A stretch of 64,000 nucleotides of DNA from Woeseia oceani (GCF_001677435.1 NZ_CP016268.1:3771001-3835000); one strand, 5' to 3'. Counted from the stretch's first letter, positions 25,901-35,023 are shown. Numbers and translations: made by a program. Notes: generated from the letters alone by a model not told the origin.

Positions 25901-26614
25901 CCCGAGATCGCGATGGGGCTCAACAACCTCGCCTTTTCGCTGCACGATCGTAAGGAGTACGCGGAGGCGGAGACACGCTACCGGGAAGCACTGACGATGC
26001 AGCGCGAATTGCTTGGCAATGACCATCCCGACGTAGCCGGAACGCTGAATAACCTTGCGTTTCTCGCGTACGAAACCGGCGACCTCGACACCGCCATCGA
26101 ACTGTCGCGCGAATCACTGGACGTGTACCGCCGCTCCCTCAGTCCCGAGCATCCTTCGGTTGCGCGCGGCATGAGCAACCTCGCCATGTGGATGATTGAG
26201 GACCGGGAGTACGACGCTGCAGAGCCGCTGCTGCTGGAGACCATTGAATTGCGCACCCGCTCACTCGGCACTGATCATCCGGACGTGGCCGCGAGTCTCT
26301 CCCTGCTCGCCAGCCTGTACATTGAAACCGGGCGTTTTGCCGAAGCCTATGAACTTGCCGTCGAGGCACACAGGAACTGTATTGATGCACTGGGCCCGGA
26401 GCACTGGCGAACGGCCGCGGCTGCCAGCGCGGAAGGCGCAGCCCTGTCGGGACTCGGCAGAAACAACGAGGCCGAGCCCATGCTCCTGCAGGCCGTTGCC
26501 ATTCTGGGTGCCGACTCCGGTGCGCTGCCCTTCTTCGTCCGCAATGCGACGCGCTGGCTCGCGGGCCATTACATGCAAACGGGGCAGAAGGAGCAGGCCA
26601 AGAAATACCAGTAG
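22979..26614 (+). CDS. DUF4062 - STAND NTPase - transmembrane - TPR protein, candidate defence/signalling protein
   Basis: A 1211-residue protein with four parts. Residues 1-~180 are DUF4062-like (LQFFISSPGDVFEERAIANR, DTDVVIAILWSRLG), a TIR-like fold. Residues ~210-600 are a nSTAND1-type ATPase (SPFRGLEAFEFEHAPVFFGR; Walker A GMSGGGKSS at 253-261; LALVIDQMEEMY; winged-helix part HEALLWHWPRVHDWV). A membrane helix lies near 680-700 (VVTGIAILGVLAASSAYLA). The C-terminus has about ten kinesin-light-chain-type TPRs (REALALRRELHDGPHPDLAE). STAND proteins oligomerise on sensing a trigger through their repeats; several are anti-phage. Here TPRs would sense, and the DUF4062 domain would be the effector. 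The single helix places domains on both membrane sides, so a signalling role is possible. Confidence 0.85.
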   Translation: MSVKTLQFFISSPGDVFEERAIANRVIERLQSEYIGKVVLEPVLWEHQPLVATSTFQHQIAKPSDTDVVIAILWSRLGTKLPKQFVRADGSRYESGTEYEFEEAMAGFRENGKPDLLVYRKTAPPSVRLDDEAELMERLGQKKKLDVFIEKWFHDRDEGTLTAAFHQFESPSDFEELLENHLHRLIERHLPKSMSSTSEARAVWRKGSPFRGLEAFEFEHAPVFFGRTKAVSDILQGLRNQAADRRSFILILGMSGGGKSSVVRAGVLPMLTKPGVIEGVGLWRRAVFRPTDVRGDLFTGLAKALLREHALPTLADDGDATAELAKILRDSPKAATSMIRNALQREEAMNEGANNARLALVIDQMEEMYTQDEILPKDRKAFVDVLDALARCGRVWVLCTLRSDFYPRLANLPKLGALKEGDGQYDLMPPTASEIGQMIRLPTRAAGLRFEEDPTSSERLDDNLRDAAADHPEVLPLLQFTLEELYQRRTEDGLLTLSAYRELGGVEGSLAQRAETVFKDLPDDVEAELPKVLNALVSIEHNGHESIGRKRAPWSQATSGKSRELVEAFVKNRLFVTELADDGSAVVTVAHEALLWHWPRVHDWVAQNRENLRIRGRISTAADRWNAEDRASDLLLPAGKPLVEAESLLEQDYELPENEASYIHASIAKAKRFQRLKAGVVTGIAILGVLAASSAYLANQQRDLANAARLRAEVDAETALQTTDFMVGLFEVSDPSESLGNSITAREIMDKGAVRIREELAGQPVVQATLMETMGAVYTSLGLYEQAAGLLQTALELRREVFGNQHVEVARSLDRLGQVLKLKAEYPAAEKLYREALEIRRELLGNENADTAHSVYQLADLLGRRGNFAEAEPLIRESLDIRSRLHREKSPEMAEGLEGLALNLYDQGNYEESIPLMREALALRRELHDGPHPDLAEAINNLGFLLGEAGEYRESEELMREALAMKRTLLGNSHPEIAMGLNNLAFSLHDRKEYAEAETRYREALTMQRELLGNDHPDVAGTLNNLAFLAYETGDLDTAIELSRESLDVYRRSLSPEHPSVARGMSNLAMWMIEDREYDAAEPLLLETIELRTRSLGTDHPDVAASLSLLASLYIETGRFAEAYELAVEAHRNCIDALGPEHWRTAAAASAEGAALSGLGRNNEAEPMLLQAVAILGADSGALPFFVRNATRWLAGHYMQTGQKEQAKKYQ

Positions 26615-26903
26615 AGGTTGCGCAACGGCGGTCAAACACCGCCCACCCGGCAATAACTGCACATCCGGAACCATTTACATAATCCGGACCTGAAAACAGG
26701 GCGTCGATTGCTGCCGGCCTGAATCAGGCGTATCTTGGGCTGGTACTAAAGCATAAAAAACAAAGCGGTCGCTGCGTAAAAATACAATTCAACAGCAGCC
26801 CGCCGTTTGGACCTTCAACGAATCAGCCGCTACAGCTTCTTTTGTAAACGGTCGGATTCCGTCCGCATCGCCTGATGCGACGCAATGTTCGCGGGGAAGC
26901 TTT

Positions 26904-28403
26904 ATGAACACTTTATCCAGAACACACCTGTTATCAGCACTGATTGTCGCAATGCTGCCGTTCGCGGTACAGGCATCCGGGGTCGTGATTATCACTGATG
27001 CCGAGCCCTTTGAGGGCCACCACTACAAAGTTATCAAAGCCAACGCTATCGACTGGAATTCAGCAAACGCGGCCGCCATGAACAGCGAATTCATGGGCGT
27101 AACGGGCCGCCTGGCGACCATTACATCCGCCGCCGAAGATCAGTTCATCGAACAACTACGGGCAGCGGCCTTGGGCAGCAAAGAAGCCTGGGTCGGCGGC
27201 CGTCAGGACAAGAACCTCTGCACAGCCGCACAACTCGCATCACCGACCTTGTCGCTCGGTTGCGGCTGGATCTGGAACAACAGCGAAGGGTCCATATCAA
27301 CGCCGCAGGTGCCACTGCCTTCCTATTCCAACTGGCAACCCAATGAACCCAATGACCTGGGCAGCGAGATGTATCTTGGCGTAGGACTTAACGGCGAATT
27401 CGGCTGGAATGATGAGCAGGCGCTGTCCTTGATTGGTGGCTACGTCATCGAGTTTGACACTGTGGTCCCCGTTACCGGCTGCGTTGGTGGCACGGGTTGT
27501 CCAACGGCGACCGGACCGGGTGGCGCCACAGGGCAAACACTGACCTACCCTCCCGTAGCCGGCGGCCCTGACGCAAGTCTTGGCGTCGTCAATTATGATT
27601 TCATGGACCCCCGGTTCAACGGTGATGGCTGTGATCAGGAAGTCCTCACCTTATTTACCAGCGACAATGTTGCCGGCGTTGACACCTTGCAGAACGACCT
27701 GATCATTCCGAGCTACCTGTGTGGCTCACCGGGCTTCCGCGTAGTGGCCATCGATTCAACGGACATCGAAGTTCAGAATGGGACCATCTTCGTTGAAAAC
27801 GAGGTTCTCGCCCTGCTGCCGAATAATCTCTATGAATGCACCGGGCCAAAAGGCGTGGTTCCGCCGGTTGATCTCGACCCTCAGCACCGCGATGTCGTTT
27901 CCTGGCAAAGCACGAACCCCGACCGAATGCTGGAAGGCGATATTGGTCCGGCATTCGGCTTCCCGGGCGCGCTGACCGAGCTGACCAACAGCTGCGGCAG
28001 TTCGCGTGGCCGCGTGAAAGGCAGTTCGTACTACGTGATAGGCATGCACATCGACTTCGGCGATGGCTACGGCTTGGGTGAGAATGCCGCCGGTAACAAT
28101 GAGAAATTCATTGCGCTGACGCGCTTCAAACTTGAGGTACTTGAACAGTCAGTACAAAACTCGCAGGTCGCGCTCAGTCGTTTTGAACACTTCACCCTGC
28201 GATTCCTGGTAAAGACGGCTGTGCGCCTGCACGACCGCAACTACTTCAAAGCGGCACTTGGCATCATGAATCTGTTTGAAGCCATTGCGGATGTCATCAG
28301 CTACGACGCTGTGCCAGGTGAGAACTACAACGGCGATCACCTGATGCGTTCGGACAATATCCAGTTCATGTACACCGACAAGATCCTTCCTTTCTCACCT
28401 TGA
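26904..28403 (+). CDS. secreted C-type-lectin-domain protein
   Basis: A 499-residue protein with a Sec signal (MNTLSRTHLLSALIVAMLPF, cleavage near AVQAS) and a C-type lectin fold at about 35-200: EGHHYKVIKANAIDWNSANA, GRLATITSAAEDQFI, AWVGGRQD, then YSNWQPNEPND, GEFGWNDEQ and YVIEFD. The WQPNEPND/WND pattern is the usual Ca and sugar site. The rest (residues 200-499) is unassigned; the C-terminus has FTLRFLVKTAVRLHDRNYF, which suggests a helical domain. It is probably exported and binds glycan. It has its own spacer upstream and a terminator just downstream. Confidence 0.8.
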   Translation: MNTLSRTHLLSALIVAMLPFAVQASGVVIITDAEPFEGHHYKVIKANAIDWNSANAAAMNSEFMGVTGRLATITSAAEDQFIEQLRAAALGSKEAWVGGRQDKNLCTAAQLASPTLSLGCGWIWNNSEGSISTPQVPLPSYSNWQPNEPNDLGSEMYLGVGLNGEFGWNDEQALSLIGGYVIEFDTVVPVTGCVGGTGCPTATGPGGATGQTLTYPPVAGGPDASLGVVNYDFMDPRFNGDGCDQEVLTLFTSDNVAGVDTLQNDLIIPSYLCGSPGFRVVAIDSTDIEVQNGTIFVENEVLALLPNNLYECTGPKGVVPPVDLDPQHRDVVSWQSTNPDRMLEGDIGPAFGFPGALTELTNSCGSSRGRVKGSSYYVIGMHIDFGDGYGLGENAAGNNEKFIALTRFKLEVLEQSVQNSQVALSRFEHFTLRFLVKTAVRLHDRNYFKAALGIMNLFEAIADVISYDAVPGENYNGDHLMRSDNIQFMYTDKILPFSP

Positions 28404-28450
28404 AGCTGGTCGCCATCGCGGCTACCGGACGAAGTATCTGCCATGAACGA

Positions 28451-28477
28451 AGAAGGGCCCGCGAGGGCCCTTCTTTG
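28451..28477 (+). terminator. rho-independent terminator
   Basis: A perfect GC-rich hairpin with 10-bp arms (AGAAGGGCCC / GGGCCCTTCT) around GCGA, ending in a short T stretch. It closes the lectin-protein gene 48 bases after its stop. Confidence 0.85.
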
Positions 28478-28541
28478 CGGTAATCTGTATCCACCCGGCC
28501 AGCCGCCACGGCACTCACAACACTGGCGAAAATGACGCAGC

Positions 28542-30317
28542 ATGCACTCTAGCGACGCACCGCAGCTAAAGTCCGAAGAACATGCACCTGTTCTGTCAGT
28601 GCCGCTCGTTGTGGCAGTTACCGGTCATCGTGATCTGCTGCCGGAGGAAACCGATGAGCTTCGCAAACGCGTTCATGAATTCTTTCTCGATCTGATCCGG
28701 CGTTACCCCGACCGGCAATTGCGACTGCTGTCGCCGCTGGCCGAAGGCGCGGACAGTGTCGCAGCTGAAGTCGCTCTTGATCTCGGTATCGACCTCGTCG
28801 TGCCATTGCCGATGACAAAGACCCTGTACCTTGCCGATTTCGACCAAGCGGAATCGCGGCAAAAGTTTGTCTCTCTGTTGTCGCGCGCCAGTGAAGTTTA
28901 CGAACTGCCTGCCGCACGCGAGGCCAGCGACGAACAAATCAATGCCAGAGGGCCGCTGCGCGATCTGCAGTACGCACAGCTCGGCGTGTTCCTTTGTGCG
29001 CATTGCCACATACTGCTTGCGCTCTGGGACGGCAAATACGACGACAAACTCGGTGGCACCGGGCAAGTCGTGCGCTTTCACCACAACGACACCATGCCCG
29101 GCTATACACGCGCAACCACCGCGACGCAGCAGATGCTGGTGGATGACGAAAGCGATCTTGTGTATCACATCGTTTGCTCACGAAACCGGCCTGATGGCGC
29201 GCCGGCTGACGGACTCGTACCGCTGGATACCTGGTGGTTCACCAAGGACGAGAAGGCACCGCGCAGCCGCGAATTGCCGGCACAACACCGACTGATATTC
29301 GAACGCAGCGCCGAGTTCGGTCGCGACGCCAGGAAACACGGTGATGCCATTGCCCGTGATGCATACCCGCTTTACGACTCAACAATCGTTGCCGGCTTGC
29401 CGGCCGGCGTCAGTGATATAAATGCGCTTTTCTGCGCTGCTGACTGGCTCGCCCTGCACTTCCAGAAAAAAGTGCTGCGCACTTTGCGTATCAGCCACGC
29501 GCTCGCCTTCTTGATGGGCATGAGCTTTATTTTGTACACCGACGTACAGGTGGAGCGAATCTTCCTTGTCGCCTTCTTGTTGTTCTTTGCCGTGGCGGCA
29601 GTAGTGCAGTTGCTCGCCAACCGTCGCGGCTGGCATCGAAAGTACCTCGACTACCGGGCCCTGGCGGAAGGTCTGCGGGTGCAGTTCTACTGGGCGGTTG
29701 CCGGCGTCGTTAACGAAAGTGAATCGAAGTTTTCGCACGACAATTTCCTGCAGGCCCAGGACCCGGAACTGGGCTGGATACGCAATGTGATGAGAGTCGC
29801 CGGAACGCGCTGTGATGTCCGTCCGTATCGTGAGCCGGCCGGACTGGCCTTTGTGCTCGGCGAGTGGATTGGCGATGCCGACCATGGTCAGCTCGCCTAT
29901 TTCGCCAGAAAAACCGCACTCCGAATCAAGCACAACCGCCTGACCGAAAACCTGGGCCTGATCAGCCTGCTGGCCAGCGTGGCGGTTGTTGCCGTATTGC
30001 TGGTGGTTGGCACGGCCATCGCCAAAGTCTGGGTGGATCCGCTGATGGCCGTCATGGGCTCATTGTTACTGATCTACGGTATTCGCAAAGGTTATGCCTA
30101 TGCATTGGCCGAAAAAGAACTGATCAAACAATACGAGTTCATGCTGCGAATTTTCCGCAATGCACGACGACGCCTGGACAACACCGATGACCCGGATGAA
30201 CAACGGCTGATATTGCGCGCGCTCGGCGGCTCCGCACTGGATGAACACAGCGAGTGGATTTTAATGCACCGCGATCGCTCGATTGAGCAAGGCGAACTCT
30301 GGCGCATGGGCAGCTAG
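28542..30317 (+). CDS. SLOG-like nucleotide-sensor domain with four membrane helices
   Basis: A 591-residue protein. Residues ~20-180 begin VPLVVAVTGHRDLLPEETDE and continue LRLLSPLAEGADSVAAEVAL, DLVVPLPM and HCHILLALWDGKYDDKLGGT, matching Rossmann-like SLOG/LOG domains. Two hydrophobic hairpins follow (near 317-360: ISHALAFLMGMSFILYTDVQ, LVAFLLFFAVAAVVQLL; near 472-513: LASVAVVAVLLVVG, MAVMGSLLLIYGI), then a basic C-terminal helix. SLOG domains with membrane helices (SLATT-like) are linked to nucleotide-second-messenger conflict systems. The biochemical role is inferred. The start at 28542 follows the terminator; it is monocistronic. Confidence 0.75.
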   Translation: MHSSDAPQLKSEEHAPVLSVPLVVAVTGHRDLLPEETDELRKRVHEFFLDLIRRYPDRQLRLLSPLAEGADSVAAEVALDLGIDLVVPLPMTKTLYLADFDQAESRQKFVSLLSRASEVYELPAAREASDEQINARGPLRDLQYAQLGVFLCAHCHILLALWDGKYDDKLGGTGQVVRFHHNDTMPGYTRATTATQQMLVDDESDLVYHIVCSRNRPDGAPADGLVPLDTWWFTKDEKAPRSRELPAQHRLIFERSAEFGRDARKHGDAIARDAYPLYDSTIVAGLPAGVSDINALFCAADWLALHFQKKVLRTLRISHALAFLMGMSFILYTDVQVERIFLVAFLLFFAVAAVVQLLANRRGWHRKYLDYRALAEGLRVQFYWAVAGVVNESESKFSHDNFLQAQDPELGWIRNVMRVAGTRCDVRPYREPAGLAFVLGEWIGDADHGQLAYFARKTALRIKHNRLTENLGLISLLASVAVVAVLLVVGTAIAKVWVDPLMAVMGSLLLIYGIRKGYAYALAEKELIKQYEFMLRIFRNARRRLDNTDDPDEQRLILRALGGSALDEHSEWILMHRDRSIEQGELWRMGS

Positions 30318-30793
30318 TCGCGGTTCTGCGTGCGCATCGCCAGCCGGGCATCCCGGCGTTGTCCCGCCTTCTCGTAACGCCGCTTTTCAACATCGCTTTG
30401 CGGCACTATCGCCGGTACCGCCACGGGCGCACCGTTTTCATCGAGTGCAACAAAAGTCAGATAGGCGGATACCACGTGCCGTCTGTCACCATTAAAGCTG
30501 TTCTCGGCAGCGACGTGCACACCAATCTCCATGGAGCTGCGCCATGTTCGGTTGACGGCCGCTTTCACAATCAGAGTCTCGCCCGACTTGGCTGGCGCCA
30601 GGAAATTCAGGCTATCGACAGCGGCGGTAACGCAACTGTGGCCGCTGTGGCGCTCGGCCACGATCAATGCGGTGCGATCACAAAGCCCCATTACCAGCCC
30701 GCCGAAAACCGTGTACTTGGAATTCAGGTCATTCGGGAAGACTTTGTAGACGTTCTGTTCCACAGCGGAGTCTGCCGGCGATTTGCCTTTCAT
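30314..30793 (-). CDS. acyl-CoA thioesterase, hotdog fold
   Basis: A 159-residue hotdog protein. From the ATG at 30793 (MKGKSPADSAVEQNVYKVFP) it has NSKYTVFGGLVMGLCDRTAL, a hotdog helix with the catalytic Asp, TAAVDSLNFLAPAKSGETL and VSAYLTFVALDENG. This is the acyl-CoA thioesterase (YciA/BFIT) plan. The start was chosen because it overlaps the stop of the CoA-transferase gene (ATGA); an alternative ATG at 30817 lies within that gene. It probably hydrolyses acyl-CoA in the cytosol, together with the gene before it. Confidence 0.85.
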   Translation of the reverse strand: MKGKSPADSAVEQNVYKVFPNDLNSKYTVFGGLVMGLCDRTALIVAERHSGHSCVTAAVDSLNFLAPAKSGETLIVKAAVNRTWRSSMEIGVHVAAENSFNGDRRHVVSAYLTFVALDENGAPVAVPAIVPQSDVEKRRYEKAGQRRDARLAMRTQNRD

Positions 30794-32682
30794 GGTGTCT
30801 GCCCTGTTTTCTGCCATGCGTAACTAATCAAACGGCGTTGCAACCGTTCGCCCATGCCCTTTGTTATGTCGAGCCCGAGGCGAGTCAGTGCCTCTGGACT
30901 GGCGGCGACATCACCGGCCAGAAGCGCGCTGGCAAGCACTCCTGCTTTGTTGAAGGCAGTGGCAGTGCCCGCCTCCAGCCATTCGAGCGCGGCAGCGAGT
31001 TTCTGTTCGGTGGCAGTCATATCCGTACCCAGCGGGTAGCGGGGAAACGACGAACGAAACGGCTCGCTGCTGAACAGGCTTTCGATGACCTCCGGACGAT
31101 TCTGTCCCGCCGGGTCAGGAAGGCGATACGTTGCTGCAAGCTTGCCAGCCTTTTTCGCCTGCGTTACCAGCGCGTTCTGGAATCTGGCATCCGCGATCTG
31201 CAACATCGCGGTTATTGTTTGCATATCGGTCTTGCCGCGTGTTGCCGCCAGGCCGTACTGCGTTGCATAAACATCCCGATGATGGCGCGGTACGGTAGTG
31301 TGCCCGTAAGACCAGCGAATATTGCTGCTTGGCCGGCCGTTCTTGGTTCGCGCAGCCGGTAGCATCAGTATCGAATAGGCATCCTGCAACGAATGCGCCA
31401 TCGACACAAAATCGAACTGCCCACCAACGCCACTGACAACCCGGCCGTCGTCCAGGGCATCGGATACGGCGGCACCCAGCAAGGTGGCCATCATCGTCTC
31501 ATTGATGAAGCGCGCGTCGCGTCGTTGTTTGCGTTTGCGATCCTGGTCGCCAAACAGCGTATTTACGAATGATATCCGGGTCATATCGATAAGGCGGCGC
31601 TGCTCCGGGGGCATTGACTGCAAACCCTCGTACAGCGCATTCGAACCTACAAAGAAACCGGCATGAATGAGCGTCTTGTCGTGCTTGTCCGCAGGTCGAC
31701 GAATAAGGCCACTCTGCATTAAAGAGAAGACGGCATCGCTTAGCATCTCCGTAGATGCATACAGCCCTTGGTCAAAAGGCCCGGTATAGACCGGCAACTC
31801 ATTGCGGGCAGGCGAGCGCAACCCGCCCGGTAACTGCTCCAGCAAAGCCCGAAAGATATCCGGCGACTCATGGCGCAAGCGCAGGCAATGCGCGACGGCA
31901 TCGCTTAGCGAGCCGATGCCAAGTTGCAGAGTGCCGCCGTCAGCGACAAGACTGGCGACGTGCATACCCGTCGCGTAGTCAGCCGGCTTTACCTGCCTGT
32001 TCAGCAAGCCAAACAACGGAAACTCGTACTGTTCGTCCTCCAGCACGTAATCCAGGGTGGCGGCCGGTACCTCCGACGCACCGTACATATACGGCAGGCG
32101 GCGGTTCACCTGGCCGACCATAGCGACTTTCTCACCGGCCCGCCGGCGCGCCTGAAACGCTGGCAACAAGTCGAGCGTGACTTCCGGGTTGGAGCTGAGG
32201 CTGTACCGGTCTCGTGCTTCGCCATCGACAGCCACGAGCTGGGCAATGACATTGACGCCCAAAGCCAGCAGCTCGCCAACTACCTGGCTGTAATTGATGC
32301 TGGTGTAATTTTGCTGCGCCTGCGCGTTGCTGAGGTAAGCACCCGGGCGCAGATAGAACTCCCGAATCTGCACATTGGGGGGCAGGCTGTTGCTGGCAAC
32401 CCGTTGCACATAGGAGGGTACGGGGCAATCGCCATACAGGCGCTCGAGCAGCGGAGCCGCGAACCGCCCGGCAAGCCCGGCCGGTGCCGGCGGCGCGACC
32501 AGGGTGAGTCCGGTAAACACAGTCAGCGAAATGGACGGGTCTGCTTCAGCGCGCGCAAAAAACGCATCCACTATATGTACGGCCTTACCGATCCCGATAG
32601 GCACGCCAACCACCAGTTCCTTGCCAACATCGGCAATCAGCTCGTCAACCAAGCTTGTAGCTGACGCGTGTTTCCGGGTCAT
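30790..32682 (-). CDS. acetyl-CoA hydrolase/transferase family protein
   Basis: A 630-residue protein of the acetyl-CoA hydrolase/CoA-transferase family (typical ~500-630). N-terminal domain: VDELIADVGKELVVGVPIGI, LTVFTGLTL, REFYLRPGAYLSNAQAQQNY. C-terminal domain: LQLGIGSLSDAVAHCLR, LIHAGFFVGSNALYEGL, VVSGVGGQFDFVSMAHSL. The loop reads SGVGGQFDF at the CoA-binding site. It may transfer or hydrolyse CoA of short or branched acyl groups; the substrate is not evident. It is upstream of and coupled to the thioesterase, and both form an operon on the minus strand. Confidence 0.87.
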   Translation of the reverse strand: MTRKHASATSLVDELIADVGKELVVGVPIGIGKAVHIVDAFFARAEADPSISLTVFTGLTLVAPPAPAGLAGRFAAPLLERLYGDCPVPSYVQRVASNSLPPNVQIREFYLRPGAYLSNAQAQQNYTSINYSQVVGELLALGVNVIAQLVAVDGEARDRYSLSSNPEVTLDLLPAFQARRRAGEKVAMVGQVNRRLPYMYGASEVPAATLDYVLEDEQYEFPLFGLLNRQVKPADYATGMHVASLVADGGTLQLGIGSLSDAVAHCLRLRHESPDIFRALLEQLPGGLRSPARNELPVYTGPFDQGLYASTEMLSDAVFSLMQSGLIRRPADKHDKTLIHAGFFVGSNALYEGLQSMPPEQRRLIDMTRISFVNTLFGDQDRKRKQRRDARFINETMMATLLGAAVSDALDDGRVVSGVGGQFDFVSMAHSLQDAYSILMLPAARTKNGRPSSNIRWSYGHTTVPRHHRDVYATQYGLAATRGKTDMQTITAMLQIADARFQNALVTQAKKAGKLAATYRLPDPAGQNRPEVIESLFSSEPFRSSFPRYPLGTDMTATEQKLAAALEWLEAGTATAFNKAGVLASALLAGDVAASPEALTRLGLDITKGMGERLQRRLISYAWQKTGQTP

Positions 32683-32825
32683 CGGCGCCGTCTCACTGGG
32701 TCAGGGATTGCAGCCCGGGAGGTTATTTCGTCAAGCATTTTCATCCGCCGAGCTTACCAAGACTCCGTTTTACTGTCCGAAGGAAAGCAGCTTGCGCCTA
32801 AACGCTCACGGGCAAACAAGAACAG

Positions 32826-34211
32826 CTAGTCTGCCTTGCGGTCTTGCTTGCGTGGTTTCGTACCGACGATATCGAAGATCACACCGGCGAGCGCATTCAT
32901 GCGGGTAACCCGGAATATCACCTGCGCGGTGGTAATAGGTCTGACCTGGCGTACTTCCCGCAAGCGCGGAATCAATAACAATGCGACTGCGCCACGCGCC
33001 AGCATGGAAACAATGAAGACCCCGTACAAAGGGCTCAGCCAATGGTAGTGCGCACCGAACAACGCATAGTCAACGGGGAACACGGCGCCCAGAAAACCAC
33101 CGAGTATGGCCCCACAAAACACACCGCCGGCCGCGAGCACATTGTGCGCAGCTATGTAGGTAGTCCGCCGGTGCGGGGCGATCAGGTCGTAAAGAAAGTT
33201 ACTGGCGCTGAGTGTGAAGCCGGCCCATGAAAATCCGCTCAGCGCCTGAATTGCCAGCAGGTACCAAAAATTCGTTGAGAACACCCACAAGAGCGGCATG
33301 AGCGGAATAAACAGGCCGGTAACCGCCAGTATCCGGCGATTACCGAACACATCGCTGATGCGCCCCCACTGCGCAAGTGTGAGGAACTGGGCAAAGATCG
33401 CCATGCCGGTATTGGCCATGAATTGCAGGTAGCTGTAGTTCAGATCGCGGAGCATGTAGACCGTGAAGAATGGCGATGCGATGGCAACGGCAAATTGCAT
33501 CAGTGCGAAAAACACTGAGAAACGAATCGCGTTCGAATGACGGATGCGTTGCCACCATTCCCGGGCTGCGGGCAATTGCATCGGCGCTACCTGCCGGGGC
33601 TGATCGTGCATGCAGGACAGGTGATAGATCGATACGAGCCGCGCAATGGCCGCGATGACAAACAGCACGATAAAGCCGATCAGCGTTTCGCCGCGCTCGG
33701 TCATCAAGTGCAAAACAGCACCACCAACGATCAGCGAGGCAAACGTGGTCGCGGCGATACGCCCGGTCCGCTGGCTGAAAAAACGGCCACGCTTGCGTTC
33801 CGGGACGATATCACCCAGCAGACTGGTCCACTGCGGCAATGTCAGGTGCGCCCCGCCATGGTAGAGAATGACACTGCCGATCAGCATCGGCACCGCGTAG
33901 TCGCGAAACACCAATGGCAAAACGATGATGGGTAGCCAGGCAAACGCCTGCAGGCTGGCGCCTGCCAGGATAATTGCCCGCCGATGGCCGGTGACATGCC
34001 CTAGCCAGGCGGAGAGCAATTGCACCAGCGAGGCCAGCAGTGGCGGCACAGACGCCAGCAAACCGATTTGCGGAGTCGTCGCGCGCAGGAAAACAGCAAA
34101 TGCCGACAGGTAGGTTTCACCAATTCCGGTCATCACGGCAAACGCCGACGCGTCTCGCAGGGAATGTTTGAGCGATTTCTGGGTAACAGGGTCGCTTGAG
34201 AAAGTATGCAC
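32826..34211 (-). CDS. MFS transporter
   Basis: A 461-residue protein with 12 predicted helices. Between helices 2 and 3 (AWLGHVTGHRRAII) it carries the MFS loop, and a repeat in the second half reads WGRISDVFGNRRILAVTGLF. N-terminal helix: ASAFAVMTGIGETYLSAFAV. The substrate cannot be predicted. It is a single gene, 143 bp from the CoA-transferase gene and divergent from the ECF sigma gene. Confidence 0.85.
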   Translation of the reverse strand: MHTFSSDPVTQKSLKHSLRDASAFAVMTGIGETYLSAFAVFLRATTPQIGLLASVPPLLASLVQLLSAWLGHVTGHRRAIILAGASLQAFAWLPIIVLPLVFRDYAVPMLIGSVILYHGGAHLTLPQWTSLLGDIVPERKRGRFFSQRTGRIAATTFASLIVGGAVLHLMTERGETLIGFIVLFVIAAIARLVSIYHLSCMHDQPRQVAPMQLPAAREWWQRIRHSNAIRFSVFFALMQFAVAIASPFFTVYMLRDLNYSYLQFMANTGMAIFAQFLTLAQWGRISDVFGNRRILAVTGLFIPLMPLLWVFSTNFWYLLAIQALSGFSWAGFTLSASNFLYDLIAPHRRTTYIAAHNVLAAGGVFCGAILGGFLGAVFPVDYALFGAHYHWLSPLYGVFIVSMLARGAVALLLIPRLREVRQVRPITTAQVIFRVTRMNALAGVIFDIVGTKPRKQDRKAD

Positions 34212-34407
34212 GTTCGGCCTGAGCTGGCGTGACTGTCGTTGCCGCTATCATCGGCCATGCTGTGACACAAATCCATGCGCCGGGCCGCAATCTCTGTCCC
34301 GGTCTGGGATGGCAGCCAATCTGTTCAAGCCACTGCAACCTCTCGATGACCACTGCTACACTGGCGATTGACCTGCCAACAACAAGAAACGTACTTACGA
34401 GACGCTT

Positions 34408-34968
34408 GTGTCGGACGTAACAGAACTTCTACTGCGCTGGAACAGCGGCGACGAGCTCGCGCGCGCATCGCTGATTGAGCACATCTATTCGGAACTCAAT
34501 ACCATCGCTGCCCGGCATCTCGCCAACGAACGTCACGAAGTGGAATTGCAGCCCAATTCCCTGGTGCACGAGGCTTACCTGAAACTCATCGACATGAACC
34601 GCATCAACTGGCAAGGGCGTGCGCACTTTCTTGCCATTGCCGCAAAAGTGATGCGCGACATACTGGTCGACAAAGCCCGGCAGCGAAACGCGGCCAAACG
34701 CGATGGTGGACAACGCATCACGCTGACTGGCATTCCGGTTGCGATGGACAATCCGCCTACTGATGCACTCATGATTCACAACGCGCTGGAGCAGCTCGCG
34801 GAGATCGACCCGGATCGGGCACAGCTGGTTGAACTGCGCTTCTTTGGCGGACTGACTATCGAGGAAACTGCCGTCGTCATGAAGTCATCACCGGCGACCG
34901 TAAAGCGCAACTGGGATATCGCCAGAGGCTGGCTCTATCGAGCGCTGAAACAGCGCGATTCCACCTGA
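34408..34968 (+). CDS. ECF-type RNA polymerase sigma factor
   Basis: A 186-residue sigma-70 family protein of the ECF group that is often paired with Ser/Thr kinases. Region 2 is around 20-90 (ELNTIAARHLANERHEVELQ, HEAYLKLIDMNRINWQGRAH, FLAIAAKVMRDILVD) and region 4 around 125-180 (LAEIDPDRAQLVELRFFGGL, TIEETAVVMKSSPATVKRNW). The start is a GTG at 34408 with only a weak ribosome site; no better start is seen. The kinase genes lie in the opposite direction immediately to the right, suggesting that kinase signalling controls this sigma factor. Confidence 0.87.
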   Translation: MSDVTELLLRWNSGDELARASLIEHIYSELNTIAARHLANERHEVELQPNSLVHEAYLKLIDMNRINWQGRAHFLAIAAKVMRDILVDKARQRNAAKRDGGQRITLTGIPVAMDNPPTDALMIHNALEQLAEIDPDRAQLVELRFFGGLTIEETAVVMKSSPATVKRNWDIARGWLYRALKQRDST

Positions 34969-35023
34969 TGGCAGCCACTGTTTTCTGAGCAGGCCAGCGT
35001 GTCGACGACAGGGCGGTGTGACG

